A stretch of DNA of 64,000 nucleotides from Cognatazoarcus halotolerans (lineage in GTDB: Bacteria > Pseudomonadota > Gammaproteobacteria > Burkholderiales > Rhodocyclaceae). The notes under the pieces are model-generated. The model worked only from the letters and a program-made list of their open reading frames with translations, was not told where the DNA came from and did no database searches. The stretch is from contig NZ_WUAF01000004.1 in the NCBI RefSeq assembly GCF_009800965.1, positions 186,001 through 250,000 on the forward strand, written 5' to 3'. A program made the translations under genes and the position numbers. This document shows, one piece after another, positions 1 through 10,634 of the stretch. Each line of letters begins with the position of its first letter. Position 1 is the stretch's first letter.

Positions 1-101
1 ATGATGACCAAGAGAACGGGGGCTGGTTTGTTTGGCGACTGCCGATATACCAACCTCCGATCCGTCAACCACTATTTCCCCCTGCGAACGCGAAGAACCA
101 C

Positions 102-144
102 AAAAAATCCCCTCCGCGACCGTGCGGACGCGAAGGGGCGGAGG
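102..144 (-). terminator. Rho-independent terminator of the aromatic operon
   Basis: Arms CCTCCGC (111-117) and GCGGAGG (138-144) pair. On the minus strand the hairpin is followed by GGGATTTTTT. It lies about 65 bases beyond the stop codon of the tautomerase gene, where the leftward operon should end. The 21-base loop is long but contains a further small CCG/CGG pairing. Confidence 0.6.
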
Positions 145-206
145 TCGACCGACATACCCGGGGAGATCGGGCAGCTATCGGTCGGGAGGGAGAGATCTGC
201 GGTAAC

Positions 207-638
207 TCAGGGCATCTGACCGGACGCAGGGGCGGCCCGCGCGGCGATTTCGTCCTTGCGCAAGGCACTGGCGGGTTCGCCGCCAATCGCCCAGTCTTCC
301 GGCCGTACCAGCCGGCAGGCCCCGCGCACATGCTCACGCCTGACGCCAAGAACTTCGACCAGCAACTCGGTAAAGTCCTTCAAGAGGCGCTGACGCTGCG
401 CCAGCGAACGGCCTTCGAGGACGATGAACTCGAAGAACGGCGCATGCACCTTGTTGACCGCTGCGAGCTCGCCGGCGATCGCGAAACGTGACGGTGAGTG
501 CGTCGTGATGAACGCGCGCACGCGGTCCATTGGCGCGCCAAGCACCTCCGCGTAGAGACGACACGCCGAAAGCAGCAGCTGTTCGTCCTGGCCGGGCGAA
601 CTCGCCCCTTCGAGCAAGTGGAAATTGACGACTGGCAT
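207..638 (-). CDS. Tautomerase-superfamily protein (4-oxalocrotonate tautomerase-like)
   Basis: This 143-residue protein starts Met-Pro-Val-Val, so removing Met would expose the amino-terminal proline that is the general base of the tautomerase superfamily. Two beta-alpha-beta halves can be traced (about residues 2-60 and 65-125), the length of a fused-dimer tautomerase rather than the 60-residue single-domain 4-OT. It probably isomerises a 2-hydroxy-dienoate from meta cleavage; the substrate is unknown. It is the last gene of a leftward operon, 18 bases after the SDR gene, with AAGGAGA ahead of the ATG. It could also be a cis-CaaD or MSAD type dehalogenase; the superfamily is clear, the reaction is not. 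Confidence 0.7.
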   Translation of the reverse strand: MPVVNFHLLEGASSPGQDEQLLLSACRLYAEVLGAPMDRVRAFITTHSPSRFAIAGELAAVNKVHAPFFEFIVLEGRSLAQRQRLLKDFTELLVEVLGVRREHVRGACRLVRPEDWAIGGEPASALRKDEIAARAAPASGQMP

Positions 639-656
639 CTGTCTTCTCCTTATGGC

Positions 657-1442
657 TCAGGGCAGACCACGGCGGCGGCCCGAGTCGAGCATCAGGGTCG
701 AGCCGGTCATCGCGTCCGCGCAGGGGTCGAGTAGCATGCTCACCGCCCAGGCCACTTGCTCCGGTGTGGTGAAGGCGCCGATCGACGACTCTTCCCTCAG
801 TTCGTCCAGCACCTCGTCGACGGAACACGCGCGCTGCTCGGCACGCGCCCTGGCGACATTGCGCAGACGCTCGGTATCGGCCGGCCCCGGGGCAATCACA
901 TGGCTGGTGATGCCGCGCGGGCCGTAGGCCAGGCTGAGCTGGCGGGACACGTTCACCAGCGCCGCGTTGGCCACGCCCGCCGAGGCGGCGTAGGCGGTGG
1001 GCTCGAGACCATAATGACCACCGATGGCGACGATGCGGCTGCCTTTCACGAAACGCTCGTCGGCCGCTCGGCAGAGACGCAGCAGGCCACCGACCTTGAT
1101 GTTCACCGCGTCGACCATAGTGGCGGTCGGGGCGACGAGGATGCCTCCCGCGACGCCGACGCCGGGGCCGTGCACCACGGCACGCACGGGGCGGTCGAGC
1201 ACTTCCTTGATGGCGGCGATGGACGAATCCTCCGAAATATCGGCCACGGCAATGCCGATGGACGGCTGGCGGGCCTGCAGTTCGGCCAGCGCAGCGGCGC
1301 GGCGCGCCACGGCAACGACCTTGAGGCCGGCATCGACCAGACGGTCGACCACCTTGTTGCCGAAGGCACCAGTGGCGCCCACCACGACGGCGATCTCCGT
1401 GCGATCCGCATCGCTATCGATCCTGCTCACGCTATGCTCCAT
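657..1442 (-). CDS. Short-chain dehydrogenase/reductase family protein with an altered active site
   Basis: A 261-residue Rossmann-fold protein. The nucleotide-binding motif GATGAFG lies near residues 23-29 and a closing MTGSTLMLDSG segment matches the SDR C-terminus. The YxxxK active-site motif reads YAASA, so the catalytic lysine is alanine, and the usual NNAG strand reads HGPG. Classical SDR chemistry is therefore doubtful; the protein may bind nucleotide without reducing or use a different arrangement. It sits in the middle of the three-gene operon, 14 bases after the chimeric gene, with AAGGGG ahead of the ATG. In intact pathways an SDR here would oxidise an alcohol or cis-diol intermediate. 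Confidence 0.65.
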   Translation of the reverse strand: MEHSVSRIDSDADRTEIAVVVGATGAFGNKVVDRLVDAGLKVVAVARRAAALAELQARQPSIGIAVADISEDSSIAAIKEVLDRPVRAVVHGPGVGVAGGILVAPTATMVDAVNIKVGGLLRLCRAADERFVKGSRIVAIGGHYGLEPTAYAASAGVANAALVNVSRQLSLAYGPRGITSHVIAPGPADTERLRNVARARAEQRACSVDEVLDELREESSIGAFTTPEQVAWAVSMLLDPCADAMTGSTLMLDSGRRRGLP

Positions 1443-1457
1443 CTCGTCCCCTTTCGA

Positions 1458-2891
1458 TCAGGTAGTGACGCCCAGGAAACTCTCGGGCACGTGCAGCGAC
1501 TGCGAGAAGGCGGCCAGCCCCAGGTGATCCATGGTCCAGGTCAGCTTGGGACTGTCCGGGTAGCGGGTGTGGCCGCCCACGAAGATCTCGTTGCGGTTGC
1601 CCGACGGATCGAAGAAATAGATCGTCTTCACCGCCGTGATGCCGTGGCGGTCGTTCTGCTCGATCGGGATGCCGTACTTGCCCATCAGGTCGCCCGCGTA
1701 TACGTGATCTTCCGTGGAGTTCAGGCGGAAAGATACATGGTGGAAGCGTCCCGCCTCCGGGTGCACGCCAAAGGCGATGTCGTGGGCCCGGGATGAGCAG
1801 CTGAAGAAGGTCAGGATCTGGTTGCCGCCGAGCTGGTCCACGAGTTCTTCGGCCAGATCGAACTCGAACACCTCGGCAAACAGGCGCGCCGCGTCGGCCA
1901 TGTTCGGACCAACGATAAACACGTGATCGAGCCCGTAGATGCGCATGCCGCGGATCACGCCCTCGTCGGGCAGGGTGCCCGGATTCACCTCGCCCAGGGT
2001 ATTGCCCACCTGTGTCTTTTCGGCATACAGATGCATCTCGTGCCCGGTGGGGATGCGGAACCTGAGGCGACGACCGCTCTTTGGATAGACGCCGGCATCC
2101 ACGAAATCGGCGAAGCTGAAATAGCTGCCGGCGGCGGGCAGGCGCGACTTGCGCCACTCCATCTGGTAATAGGCGCCCAGCGTCACGTCGGCGTTGATCT
2201 GCAACTGGCCGGAAATCTGTCCGACCGGCCGCGCGACTTCCTTGAACTGCGAGTTCGGCACCGACAGCGCGCGTGCCAGGTCGAGGGGCGTCTGTGCACC
2301 GGCGATGCCGTTGCTGCCAAAGAACAGGCTCTCGCCGTAGAGCTGGGTGAAGCGACCGGCCTTGAGGTTGAGGTTCATGCCCGAGGGCGCCAGGTTGCCG
2401 TACACGAAGGCATCGAGAAACTCGGCCTTGCGACCGTGCAGCTGCTTGGTTGCACGCGTGAATTCGTTGTACGGCGCCGAGCGCTGGTTGACCAGCGCCC
2501 CGCCGAGCGCACCCGGGTTGTCGTTCGACTCGTTGTACACCTGGTCGTACCAGGCAGCGCCGCTGAGGCGGAACCCCATGTTGCGCTTGAAGCGCACGTC
2601 GAGTTCGGAGAGCAGGTCGAGGCGATTGGAGATCAGGCCGCGGTCAAAATTGAGGTCCCCGTCATTGGTATTCGCCTGCGGCCCGATCGAGTTGTCCGCC
2701 ACCTCCGAGTTCACGCCACGCACCCGCCAGCCGGCGCTGTACTTGACGGTGTTGTCCCACGTCATGCGGACATCCGGGTTGCCGGTGTCGATCTGGAACG
2801 CCGAGGCCGCCCCGCTCGCCACGACTGCAGCAGCCGCGATGAACGGCACCGCGCCGCGTCTGGAAACGGAGTTGCAGGGACGCTTTTTCAT
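1458..2891 (-). CDS. Chimera: DUF1302 outer-membrane protein N-terminal half fused to extradiol dioxygenase C-terminal part
   Basis: Residues 1-33 form a signal peptide ending in ASA. Residues 33 to about 266 match the first half of DUF1302 proteins, predicted outer-membrane proteins of about 600 residues near hydrophobic-compound degradation genes. From about residue 267 the chain becomes a catechol 2,3-dioxygenase, entering at the end of its first domain (SGRRLRF then PTGHEMHLYA). The second domain is whole: iron ligands His323 (LDH), a HH pair at 384-385 and Glu435 (GNRNE) are in place, as is the acid-base His370 (RAHD). About 100 residues of the dioxygenase N-terminus and more than half of the DUF1302 barrel are missing. 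An in-frame deletion joining two genes explains this best. Upstream is AGGAGGA; LysR is divergent. Whether a folded or active product is made cannot be told. Confidence 0.8.
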   Translation of the reverse strand: MKKRPCNSVSRRGAVPFIAAAAVVASGAASAFQIDTGNPDVRMTWDNTVKYSAGWRVRGVNSEVADNSIGPQANTNDGDLNFDRGLISNRLDLLSELDVRFKRNMGFRLSGAAWYDQVYNESNDNPGALGGALVNQRSAPYNEFTRATKQLHGRKAEFLDAFVYGNLAPSGMNLNLKAGRFTQLYGESLFFGSNGIAGAQTPLDLARALSVPNSQFKEVARPVGQISGQLQINADVTLGAYYQMEWRKSRLPAAGSYFSFADFVDAGVYPKSGRRLRFRIPTGHEMHLYAEKTQVGNTLGEVNPGTLPDEGVIRGMRIYGLDHVFIVGPNMADAARLFAEVFEFDLAEELVDQLGGNQILTFFSCSSRAHDIAFGVHPEAGRFHHVSFRLNSTEDHVYAGDLMGKYGIPIEQNDRHGITAVKTIYFFDPSGNRNEIFVGGHTRYPDSPKLTWTMDHLGLAAFSQSLHVPESFLGVTT

Positions 2892-3027
2892 GTCTTCCTC
2901 CTGATGCGCTTTTTGTCTGAATCAGCTGCCCGCTCTGCTTGCGGCGACGCTACGCGGCCGTGGCGGGATGAGCGGAAAGTTATCGATCGAGAGGATTACC
3001 GTCCAATACCATTATTCGGACAACGCA

Positions 3028-3042
3028 ATACCCTGGAGGTAT
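3028..3042. promoter_or_regulatory. LysR operator of CatM/BenM/CatR type (ATAC-N7-GTAT)
   Basis: ATACCCTGGAGGTAT is a perfect ATAC-N7-GTAT palindrome, the recognition form of the CatM/BenM/CatR branch of LysR regulators. It lies 38 bases before the LysR start codon and about 140 bases before the divergent operon. A weaker half-site (AATACCATTATTCGGA) begins at 3006, as expected for the paired recognition and activation sites of these regulators. Confidence 0.55.
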
Positions 3043-3079
3043 GATCCGGACAGCCACGTACCCCGGAGGGAGCCCGACC

Positions 3080-4003
3080 ATGGATCTTCGCCACCTGCGC
3101 TACTTCATCGCCGTCGCCGAGGAGGCCAACATCGGTCGCGCCGCGACCCGCCTGCACATCTCGCAGCCGCCGCTGACCCGACAGATCCAGCAGCTCGAGG
3201 AGGAACTGGGCGTCACGCTCTTCATTCGCACCCCGCGCGGCATGGAACTCACGCCGGCCGGCGAGTTGCTGCTCGACGAGGCGCGCAACATCCGCTCGCT
3301 GGTCGAACAGGCCACCGAACGCACCCAGCGTGCGGGCCAGGGCAGGCTCGGCCGTCTCGATGTCGCGATCTTCGGCTCGGCCATCCTCGACGTGATCCCG
3401 ACGCTGCTGCTGGCCTTCCGCAACCGCTACCCCGACGTGAAGGTGGTGCTTCACAACATGACCAAGAACGAACAGATCGAAGCCCTGCGGCAGCGACGCA
3501 TCTCGGTCGGATTCAACCGCATGCTGGCGCCGCACGAGGACATCGGCACCCTGCTCGTCACCACCGAGAACCTGCTGCTCGCGGTGCCCACCGAACATCC
3601 GCTGGCGCGCCAGGAGATCGTGCGCTTCGCCGATCTCGCCCATCACCCGCTGATCCTTTTCCCGAGCGGTGCGCGCCCGAGCTTCATCGACAAGATCATC
3701 GGCCTGTGCGCAGAACGGGGTTTCGAACCCAGGGTCTCCCAGGAAGTCGGCGATGCGGTCACCGCCGTGGCACTGGCGGCCAGCGGCTTCGGCGTGTGCC
3801 TGGTCCCGACCTCGGCCACGACGCTGCAGTTTCCCGGCGTGGTCTATCGCCGGGTGCATGAAGCGCCGCCCGGGTTTTTCGTCGACCTCACCTGCATCTA
3901 CCGGAAGGCCGACCAGTCGCCGATCCTGGCGGCCTTCCTCGAGACGATCGAGGCCGAACGGGAAGCGCGATCGCAGGCCGGCTCGTCGCACAGCGCCCGG
4001 TAG
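3080..4003 (+). CDS. LysR-family regulator of the aromatic operon (CatM/BenM/CbnR branch)
   Basis: A 307-residue LysR protein. The winged-helix segment MDLRHLRYFIAVAEE through ISQPPLTRQIQQLEEELG covers residues 1-60 and is typical of the branch that senses muconate, benzoate or chlorocatechol products. The effector domain runs from about residue 90 to 295. The start at 3080 was preferred to an upstream ATG at 3041 because GGAGGG lies 10 bases before it and the family begins M-[ED]-LRHLRYF. It is transcribed away from the chimera-SDR-tautomerase operon across an ATAC-N7-GTAT site that overlaps the earlier ATG. It most likely activates that operon in response to a ring-cleavage intermediate; the ligand is unknown. 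Confidence 0.85.
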   Translation: MDLRHLRYFIAVAEEANIGRAATRLHISQPPLTRQIQQLEEELGVTLFIRTPRGMELTPAGELLLDEARNIRSLVEQATERTQRAGQGRLGRLDVAIFGSAILDVIPTLLLAFRNRYPDVKVVLHNMTKNEQIEALRQRRISVGFNRMLAPHEDIGTLLVTTENLLLAVPTEHPLARQEIVRFADLAHHPLILFPSGARPSFIDKIIGLCAERGFEPRVSQEVGDAVTAVALAASGFGVCLVPTSATTLQFPGVVYRRVHEAPPGFFVDLTCIYRKADQSPILAAFLETIEAEREARSQAGSSHSAR

Positions 4004-4075
4004 ACGCGCTTCCGCACGGCGCGGCGGACAGCTCGTCCCACGTCCGTTCCGCTCTGATCCGGGCGCCGGCAGGAA

Positions 4076-4106
4076 AAAGCCCGACGCATGTAAATGGTCG
4101 GGCTTT
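4076..4106. terminator. Bidirectional Rho-independent terminator
   Basis: AAAGCCCGAC (4076-4085) pairs perfectly with GTCGGGCTTT (4097-4106) around an 11-base loop. It lies between the convergent lysR and katG genes and carries A/T runs on both sides, so it can serve both. Confidence 0.75.
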
Positions 4107-4152
4107 CCGTCTTCAGGCCGAAGGCAAGGCCCCGGCCGTCATTGCACCGGGC

Positions 4153-6828
<2,676 letters not shown>

Positions 6829-7305
6829 ATGAGCTACGAGATCAAGTCGATCCTTTACGCCTCCGACCTTACACCCCGCTCGCCCGCGGTTTTCAGGCAT
6901 GCGGTGGGAATCGCCGCGAAGTTCGGCGCGAAGCTGCATGCCGTGACGATCAGCCTGCCATCGAGCAGCATGATGCCGTACGAGGAATTCATCACCAGGG
7001 AGAAGCTGAGCGAAATCCGCGAAACCGGCCATCAGCGCGCAGAAGCACTGCTCAAGGCCCGCATCGACACCTTTGTGCAGGCCAATCCCGAGATGGATGT
7101 TTCACGGGTCCTGGCGAGCGTGCGGGCACTGGAGGGGGAACCCGCCTCGCGCATTCTCGACACCGCCAAGGAGGTGCTGGCCGACATGATCGTGATGGGC
7201 TCGCGCGGTCACAGCGCGATCGGTGAATTGCTGATCGGCTCGGTCGCTCACAAGGTCACGATGAAGGCGGACGTGCCGGTCATCCTGGTGCCGATCGATC
7301 GATAG
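6829..7305 (+). CDS. Universal stress protein (UspA family)
   Basis: A 158-residue single-domain Usp protein. The ATP-binding signature G-x2-G-x9-G-[ST] is present near the C-terminus as GSRGHSAIGELLIGS, so it belongs to the nucleotide-binding class. The N-terminus (SILYASDLTPRS, then AVGIAAKFGAKLHAVTI) matches the first beta-alpha unit. The second of two close ATGs was chosen because AAGGAG lies 7 bases before 6829 but only 1 base before 6823. It stands alone between katG and a convergent LysR gene. A general stress role is inferred from the family; its specific role is unknown. Confidence 0.85.
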   Translation: MSYEIKSILYASDLTPRSPAVFRHAVGIAAKFGAKLHAVTISLPSSSMMPYEEFITREKLSEIRETGHQRAEALLKARIDTFVQANPEMDVSRVLASVRALEGEPASRILDTAKEVLADMIVMGSRGHSAIGELLIGSVAHKVTMKADVPVILVPIDR

Positions 7306-7342
7306 CGCGCCCCCGCGCTGCCGCGGCGCGGGCCGGCCGGTC

Positions 7343-8269
7343 CTACGCCGCGTCGAAGCAGTGCGCCGCCTCCTGGACGAGCCTGCGCAACCAGCGATGC
7401 GCGGCGGAATGATGATTGCGATCGTGCCACAGCTGGTAGAAGCGCATCTTGGGGAAGGCGATCGGCGCCCGCAGGACCGCCAGCGGCAGCAGGGGCATGT
7501 AGAAATTCGCGAAATGCCGGGTGGTGGTAAACACCAGATCGGTTCCCTGCAGCAGGTACGGCGCCACGGTGAATGACTGCACCATGACCCGCTCGGTACG
7601 CTGAATCCTCAACGCCGCCAGGGTGGTGTCGATCAGCCCCCGCTGGGTCGGTGCGTAGGCCATCGGAACCACGTGCGTGGCGCGCTGGTAATCGTCGATC
7701 GTCATCTCCTTTCTCGCGAAGGGGTGACGGGCCCCGACGAGACAGACGATCTCGTCCTCGAGCAGCATCGAAAGATGCATCCGGTCCGGCGGTTCCGGCC
7801 AGTTGCCGATCACGGTCTCGAGCCGGCCCTCGGCGAGCGCGCGCTCGAAATCGAAGTCGGGACCGAGGGTATGCAGGGCGAGCGACGCGTTGGGCGCCTC
7901 GCGCCTGAATGCTTCCGCAACGCGCACGAAGAAGGCCGGCGCGAGATAGTCAGGCGCACCGATGCTGAAGGCGTGCTTGCTGGTAAGCGGATCGAACGCT
8001 TCGGGCTCGCCGGTCATGCGATCGATCTCGGCGAGCGCGCTGTTGGCATGCGACAGCAACGCCAGCGCCCGCTCTGTCGGTACCATGCCCCCTTTCTCGC
8101 GGACCAGCAACGGATCGCCCAGAACATCGCGCAGACGCTTGAGTGCGGCGCTGATGGCGGGCTGCGACTGGTTCATCCTGAGCGCCGTCCGCGATACGCT
8201 GCGTTCGGAAACCAGGATGGAGAAGACACGGAGCAGATAGGTGTCGAGCGGATTGTCGCTACTGCGCAT
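7343..8269 (-). CDS. LysR-family regulator, probable controller of the urate-degradation operon
   Basis: A 308-residue LysR protein with helix-turn-helix at residues 9-68 (SVSRTALRMNQSQPAISAALKRLRD) and a ligand-binding domain from about residue 95. AGGAGG precedes the ATG. It is divergent from uraH-puuD-uraD-puuE-alc-allA across a 193-base region that holds an AT-rich inverted repeat, the usual layout for a LysR activator of its neighbour. Urate or a hydrolysis product is the likely inducer by context only. Confidence 0.8.
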   Translation of the reverse strand: MRSSDNPLDTYLLRVFSILVSERSVSRTALRMNQSQPAISAALKRLRDVLGDPLLVREKGGMVPTERALALLSHANSALAEIDRMTGEPEAFDPLTSKHAFSIGAPDYLAPAFFVRVAEAFRREAPNASLALHTLGPDFDFERALAEGRLETVIGNWPEPPDRMHLSMLLEDEIVCLVGARHPFARKEMTIDDYQRATHVVPMAYAPTQRGLIDTTLAALRIQRTERVMVQSFTVAPYLLQGTDLVFTTTRHFANFYMPLLPLAVLRAPIAFPKMRFYQLWHDRNHHSAAHRWLRRLVQEAAHCFDAA

Positions 8270-8344
8270 GGGATGAACCTCCTGGCGGGAATCGTCTTCC
8301 GGTGGACTTCCCGGACGATAACCCGATTCAAGGCCAAGCCGACG

Positions 8345-8462
8345 CCCAGAACAATAAAGATATTCGTATATTGCTTATAAAAACATACGCAATCACGCAA
8401 GTCGAAACGGCCATAGACTGCACTCAATCAGAATTGCACGGAACCCCAAGGAGAACGCAGCA
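8345..8462. promoter_or_regulatory. Divergent promoter/operator region between lysR and uraH
   Basis: An AT-rich stretch in otherwise GC-rich DNA. CGTAT (8365-8369) and ATACG (8385-8389) form an inverted repeat with a 15-base centre, overlapping a second one, ATTGC/GCAAT. These are plausible LysR half-sites. The ribosome-binding site AAGGAGA lies just before uraH. Confidence 0.4.
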
Positions 8463-8813
8463 ATGGGACGACTCACCACTCATGTACTCGACACCGCCCA
8501 CGGACGGCCCGGCGCCGGCATCGCCGTGACCCTCTTCCGCCTCGACGGCGGACGCCACGAACTCGGTCGCTGCATCACTAACCACGACGGCCGTTGTGAC
8601 CAGCCGCTGCTCGAAGGCGCGGCGATGGAGGCAGGACGCTACGAGATCGTGTTCGGCGCCGGCGATTACTTCCGGGCGATGGGGCTGGATCTGCCCGAAC
8701 CACCGTTCGTCGACGAGGTCGCCCTGCGTTTCGGCATTGCCGACACCACCGCCCACTACCACGTACCGCTCCTCGTTTCGCCCTGGAGCTATTCCACCTA
8801 CCGCGGCAGCTGA
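8463..8813 (+). CDS. uraH: 5-hydroxyisourate hydrolase
   Basis: A 116-residue transthyretin-like protein that opens 5-hydroxyisourate to OHCU, the second step of urate breakdown. The family marks are present: N-terminal LTTHVLDTAHG with the active-site histidine, and the C-terminal segment AHYHVPLLVSPWSYSTYRGS that supplies histidine and ends in the diagnostic YRGS. The length is normal. It is the first gene of the urate operon and lies 38 bases before puuD, whose product feeds it. AAGGAGA precedes the start. Confidence 0.95.
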   Translation: MGRLTTHVLDTAHGRPGAGIAVTLFRLDGGRHELGRCITNHDGRCDQPLLEGAAMEAGRYEIVFGAGDYFRAMGLDLPEPPFVDEVALRFGIADTTAHYHVPLLVSPWSYSTYRGS

Positions 8814-8851
8814 GCACGCGGCCCGAATCAACGACCACGGGAGAATCCAGG

Positions 8852-10045
8852 ATGGAAACGTATCTGCTCGACTGGGCAAACATGCTGGTGCGCTGGCTGC
8901 ACCTGATCACGGGCATTGCCTGGATCGGCGCATCGTTCTACTTCGTCATGCTCGACAACTCGCTCAAGCCGCCGAAAAAAGCCGCCGATGCGGAGCGCGG
9001 CGTATTCGGCGAGCTGTGGGCGGTGCATGGCGGCGGCTTCTACAACAGCCAGAAGTTCCTCACCGGCCCCAAGGGCGAACCCCTCACCAAGGACCTCCAC
9101 TGGTCCAAGTGGGAGGCCTACACCACCTGGCTGTCGGGCATGACGCTGCTGGCCATCATCTACTGGATCGGCGCCTCGAACTACCTCATCGACAAGCAGG
9201 TCATGGAACTCGCGCCGGGCACCGCGGTGGCCATCTCGATCGCCTTCCTGGCCAGCGGCTGGATCGTCTACGACCTGCTGTGCCGCAACCTGCTGGGCCG
9301 CGACGGCCTGCTGGCGGCGATCGTCTTCGTCTTCGTGGTGGCCTGCAACTGGCTGCTCCACCAGGTGTTCTCGGCCCGTGGCGCCTACATCCACGTCGGC
9401 GCGATGATGGGCACCATGATGGTGGCCAACGTGTTCTTCCACATCATGCCGGGGCAGCGCCGCATGGTCGCGCAGATCCACGCAGGCGAGGAGGTCGATC
9501 CGCGTCCCGGCATCATCGGCAAGCAGCGCTCGGTGCACAACACCTACTTCACCCTGCCGGTGCTGTTCATCATGATCAGCAACCACTATCCGATGACCTA
9601 CGCCAACAAGCACGGATGGTTGATCCTCACGGTGATCATGCTGGCCGGCGTGTTGATCCGCCAGTTCTTCGTGCTGCGTCACCGCGGCCAGGTCAAATGG
9701 TGGCTGCCGGCGGCCGGCGTCGCCCTGCTCGCTACACTGGCGGTGCTGATGGCACCCAAGCCGGTCGACGCCAGCGGCGAGAAGATCGGCTATGCCCAGC
9801 TCCACACCGTCCTGTCCCAACGCTGCGTGGCCTGCCATTCGGCCCACCCGACCCAGGAAGGCTTTGCCCAGGCGCCCAAGGGCGTGATGCTCGAGACACC
9901 TGAAGAGGTCCGCCAGCATGCGGCGAAGATCGCCGAGACGGTGGCCAGCGGTTACATGCCGCTCGCAAACCTCACCCACATCACCGATGACGAGCGTGCG
10001 CTGATCGCAACCTGGTTCGCCCAGGGCGCGAAAACCACCGATTGA
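8852..10045 (+). CDS. puuD: Membrane urate hydroxylase with C-terminal cytochrome c domain
   Basis: A 397-residue PuuD-type enzyme that oxidises urate to 5-hydroxyisourate and passes electrons to the respiratory chain instead of oxygen. The N-terminal region holds about eight membrane segments (for example residues 12-33, 92-110, 124-145, 152-175 and 230-243). A C-terminal periplasmic cytochrome c domain carries the heme motif CVACH at 325-329. It replaces soluble uricase, so no hydrogen peroxide is made in this step. GGAG lies before the ATG. The neighbours are the next enzymes of the same path. Confidence 0.93.
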   Translation: METYLLDWANMLVRWLHLITGIAWIGASFYFVMLDNSLKPPKKAADAERGVFGELWAVHGGGFYNSQKFLTGPKGEPLTKDLHWSKWEAYTTWLSGMTLLAIIYWIGASNYLIDKQVMELAPGTAVAISIAFLASGWIVYDLLCRNLLGRDGLLAAIVFVFVVACNWLLHQVFSARGAYIHVGAMMGTMMVANVFFHIMPGQRRMVAQIHAGEEVDPRPGIIGKQRSVHNTYFTLPVLFIMISNHYPMTYANKHGWLILTVIMLAGVLIRQFFVLRHRGQVKWWLPAAGVALLATLAVLMAPKPVDASGEKIGYAQLHTVLSQRCVACHSAHPTQEGFAQAPKGVMLETPEEVRQHAAKIAETVASGYMPLANLTHITDDERALIATWFAQGAKTTD

Positions 10046-10085
10046 AGTCGCGACGCTCAACCACGTGAACAGGAAAGCACAGACA

Positions 10086-10613
10086 ATGGCCCCCACCACA
10101 CTTCAGCGGGACACCCTCGCCACGCTCTCGGCCCTCTCCAGGGATGCGTTCGTCGCACGTCTCGGCGACATCTTCGAGCATTCTCCATGGGTCGCCGAGC
10201 GCGCCTGGGAAAAGCGGCCCTTCACCACGATCGACGCGCTCCACGGGGCAATGGTGGCCGCCGTCGATGGCGCCTCCGAGGACGAGCAGCTGGCGCTGAT
10301 CTGCGCCCACCCGGAACTGGCCGGCAAGGAAGCGGCCGATGGCACGCTCACCAAGGCCTCGACCGGCGAGCAGAAGGGTGCCGGCCTCGACCAGTGCAGC
10401 GCCGACGAACTTGCCCGCCTTCGGCAACTCAATATCGATTACCGGCAGCGCTTCGGTTTTCCGTTCGTGATCGCGGTCAAGGGCCTGAGCCGCTACCAGA
10501 TCATGGACACCGTGGCAGAACGCCTCAAGAATGACAGGCCGACCGAGTTCCGTGCCTGTCTGAACCAGATTGCGAAGATCGGCCGCTTCCGGCTCGAATC
10601 GCTGCTTGCCTGA
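10086..10613 (+). CDS. uraD: OHCU decarboxylase
   Basis: A 175-residue 2-oxo-4-hydroxy-4-carboxy-5-ureidoimidazoline decarboxylase that yields S-allantoin. Family motifs seen are FEHSPWVAERAW, the catalytic ICAHPELAGKEA and the segment STGEQKGAGLDQ. RYGFPF-like YRQRFGFPFVIAVKG near residues 120-135 also matches. The ATG at 10086 was chosen over an in-frame GTG at 10065 because AGGAAAG lies about 10 bases before it. It sits between puuD and puuE in the urate operon. Confidence 0.92.
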   Translation: MAPTTLQRDTLATLSALSRDAFVARLGDIFEHSPWVAERAWEKRPFTTIDALHGAMVAAVDGASEDEQLALICAHPELAGKEAADGTLTKASTGEQKGAGLDQCSADELARLRQLNIDYRQRFGFPFVIAVKGLSRYQIMDTVAERLKNDRPTEFRACLNQIAKIGRFRLESLLA

Positions 10614-10634
10614 CCTCTTCAGGAGAACACCCGC

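Noticed and set aside
1-219. A 72-codon plus-strand frame at the window start
   Set aside because: It crosses the terminator of the leftward operon, has no family-like sequence and no ribosome site can be seen because it begins at the edge.
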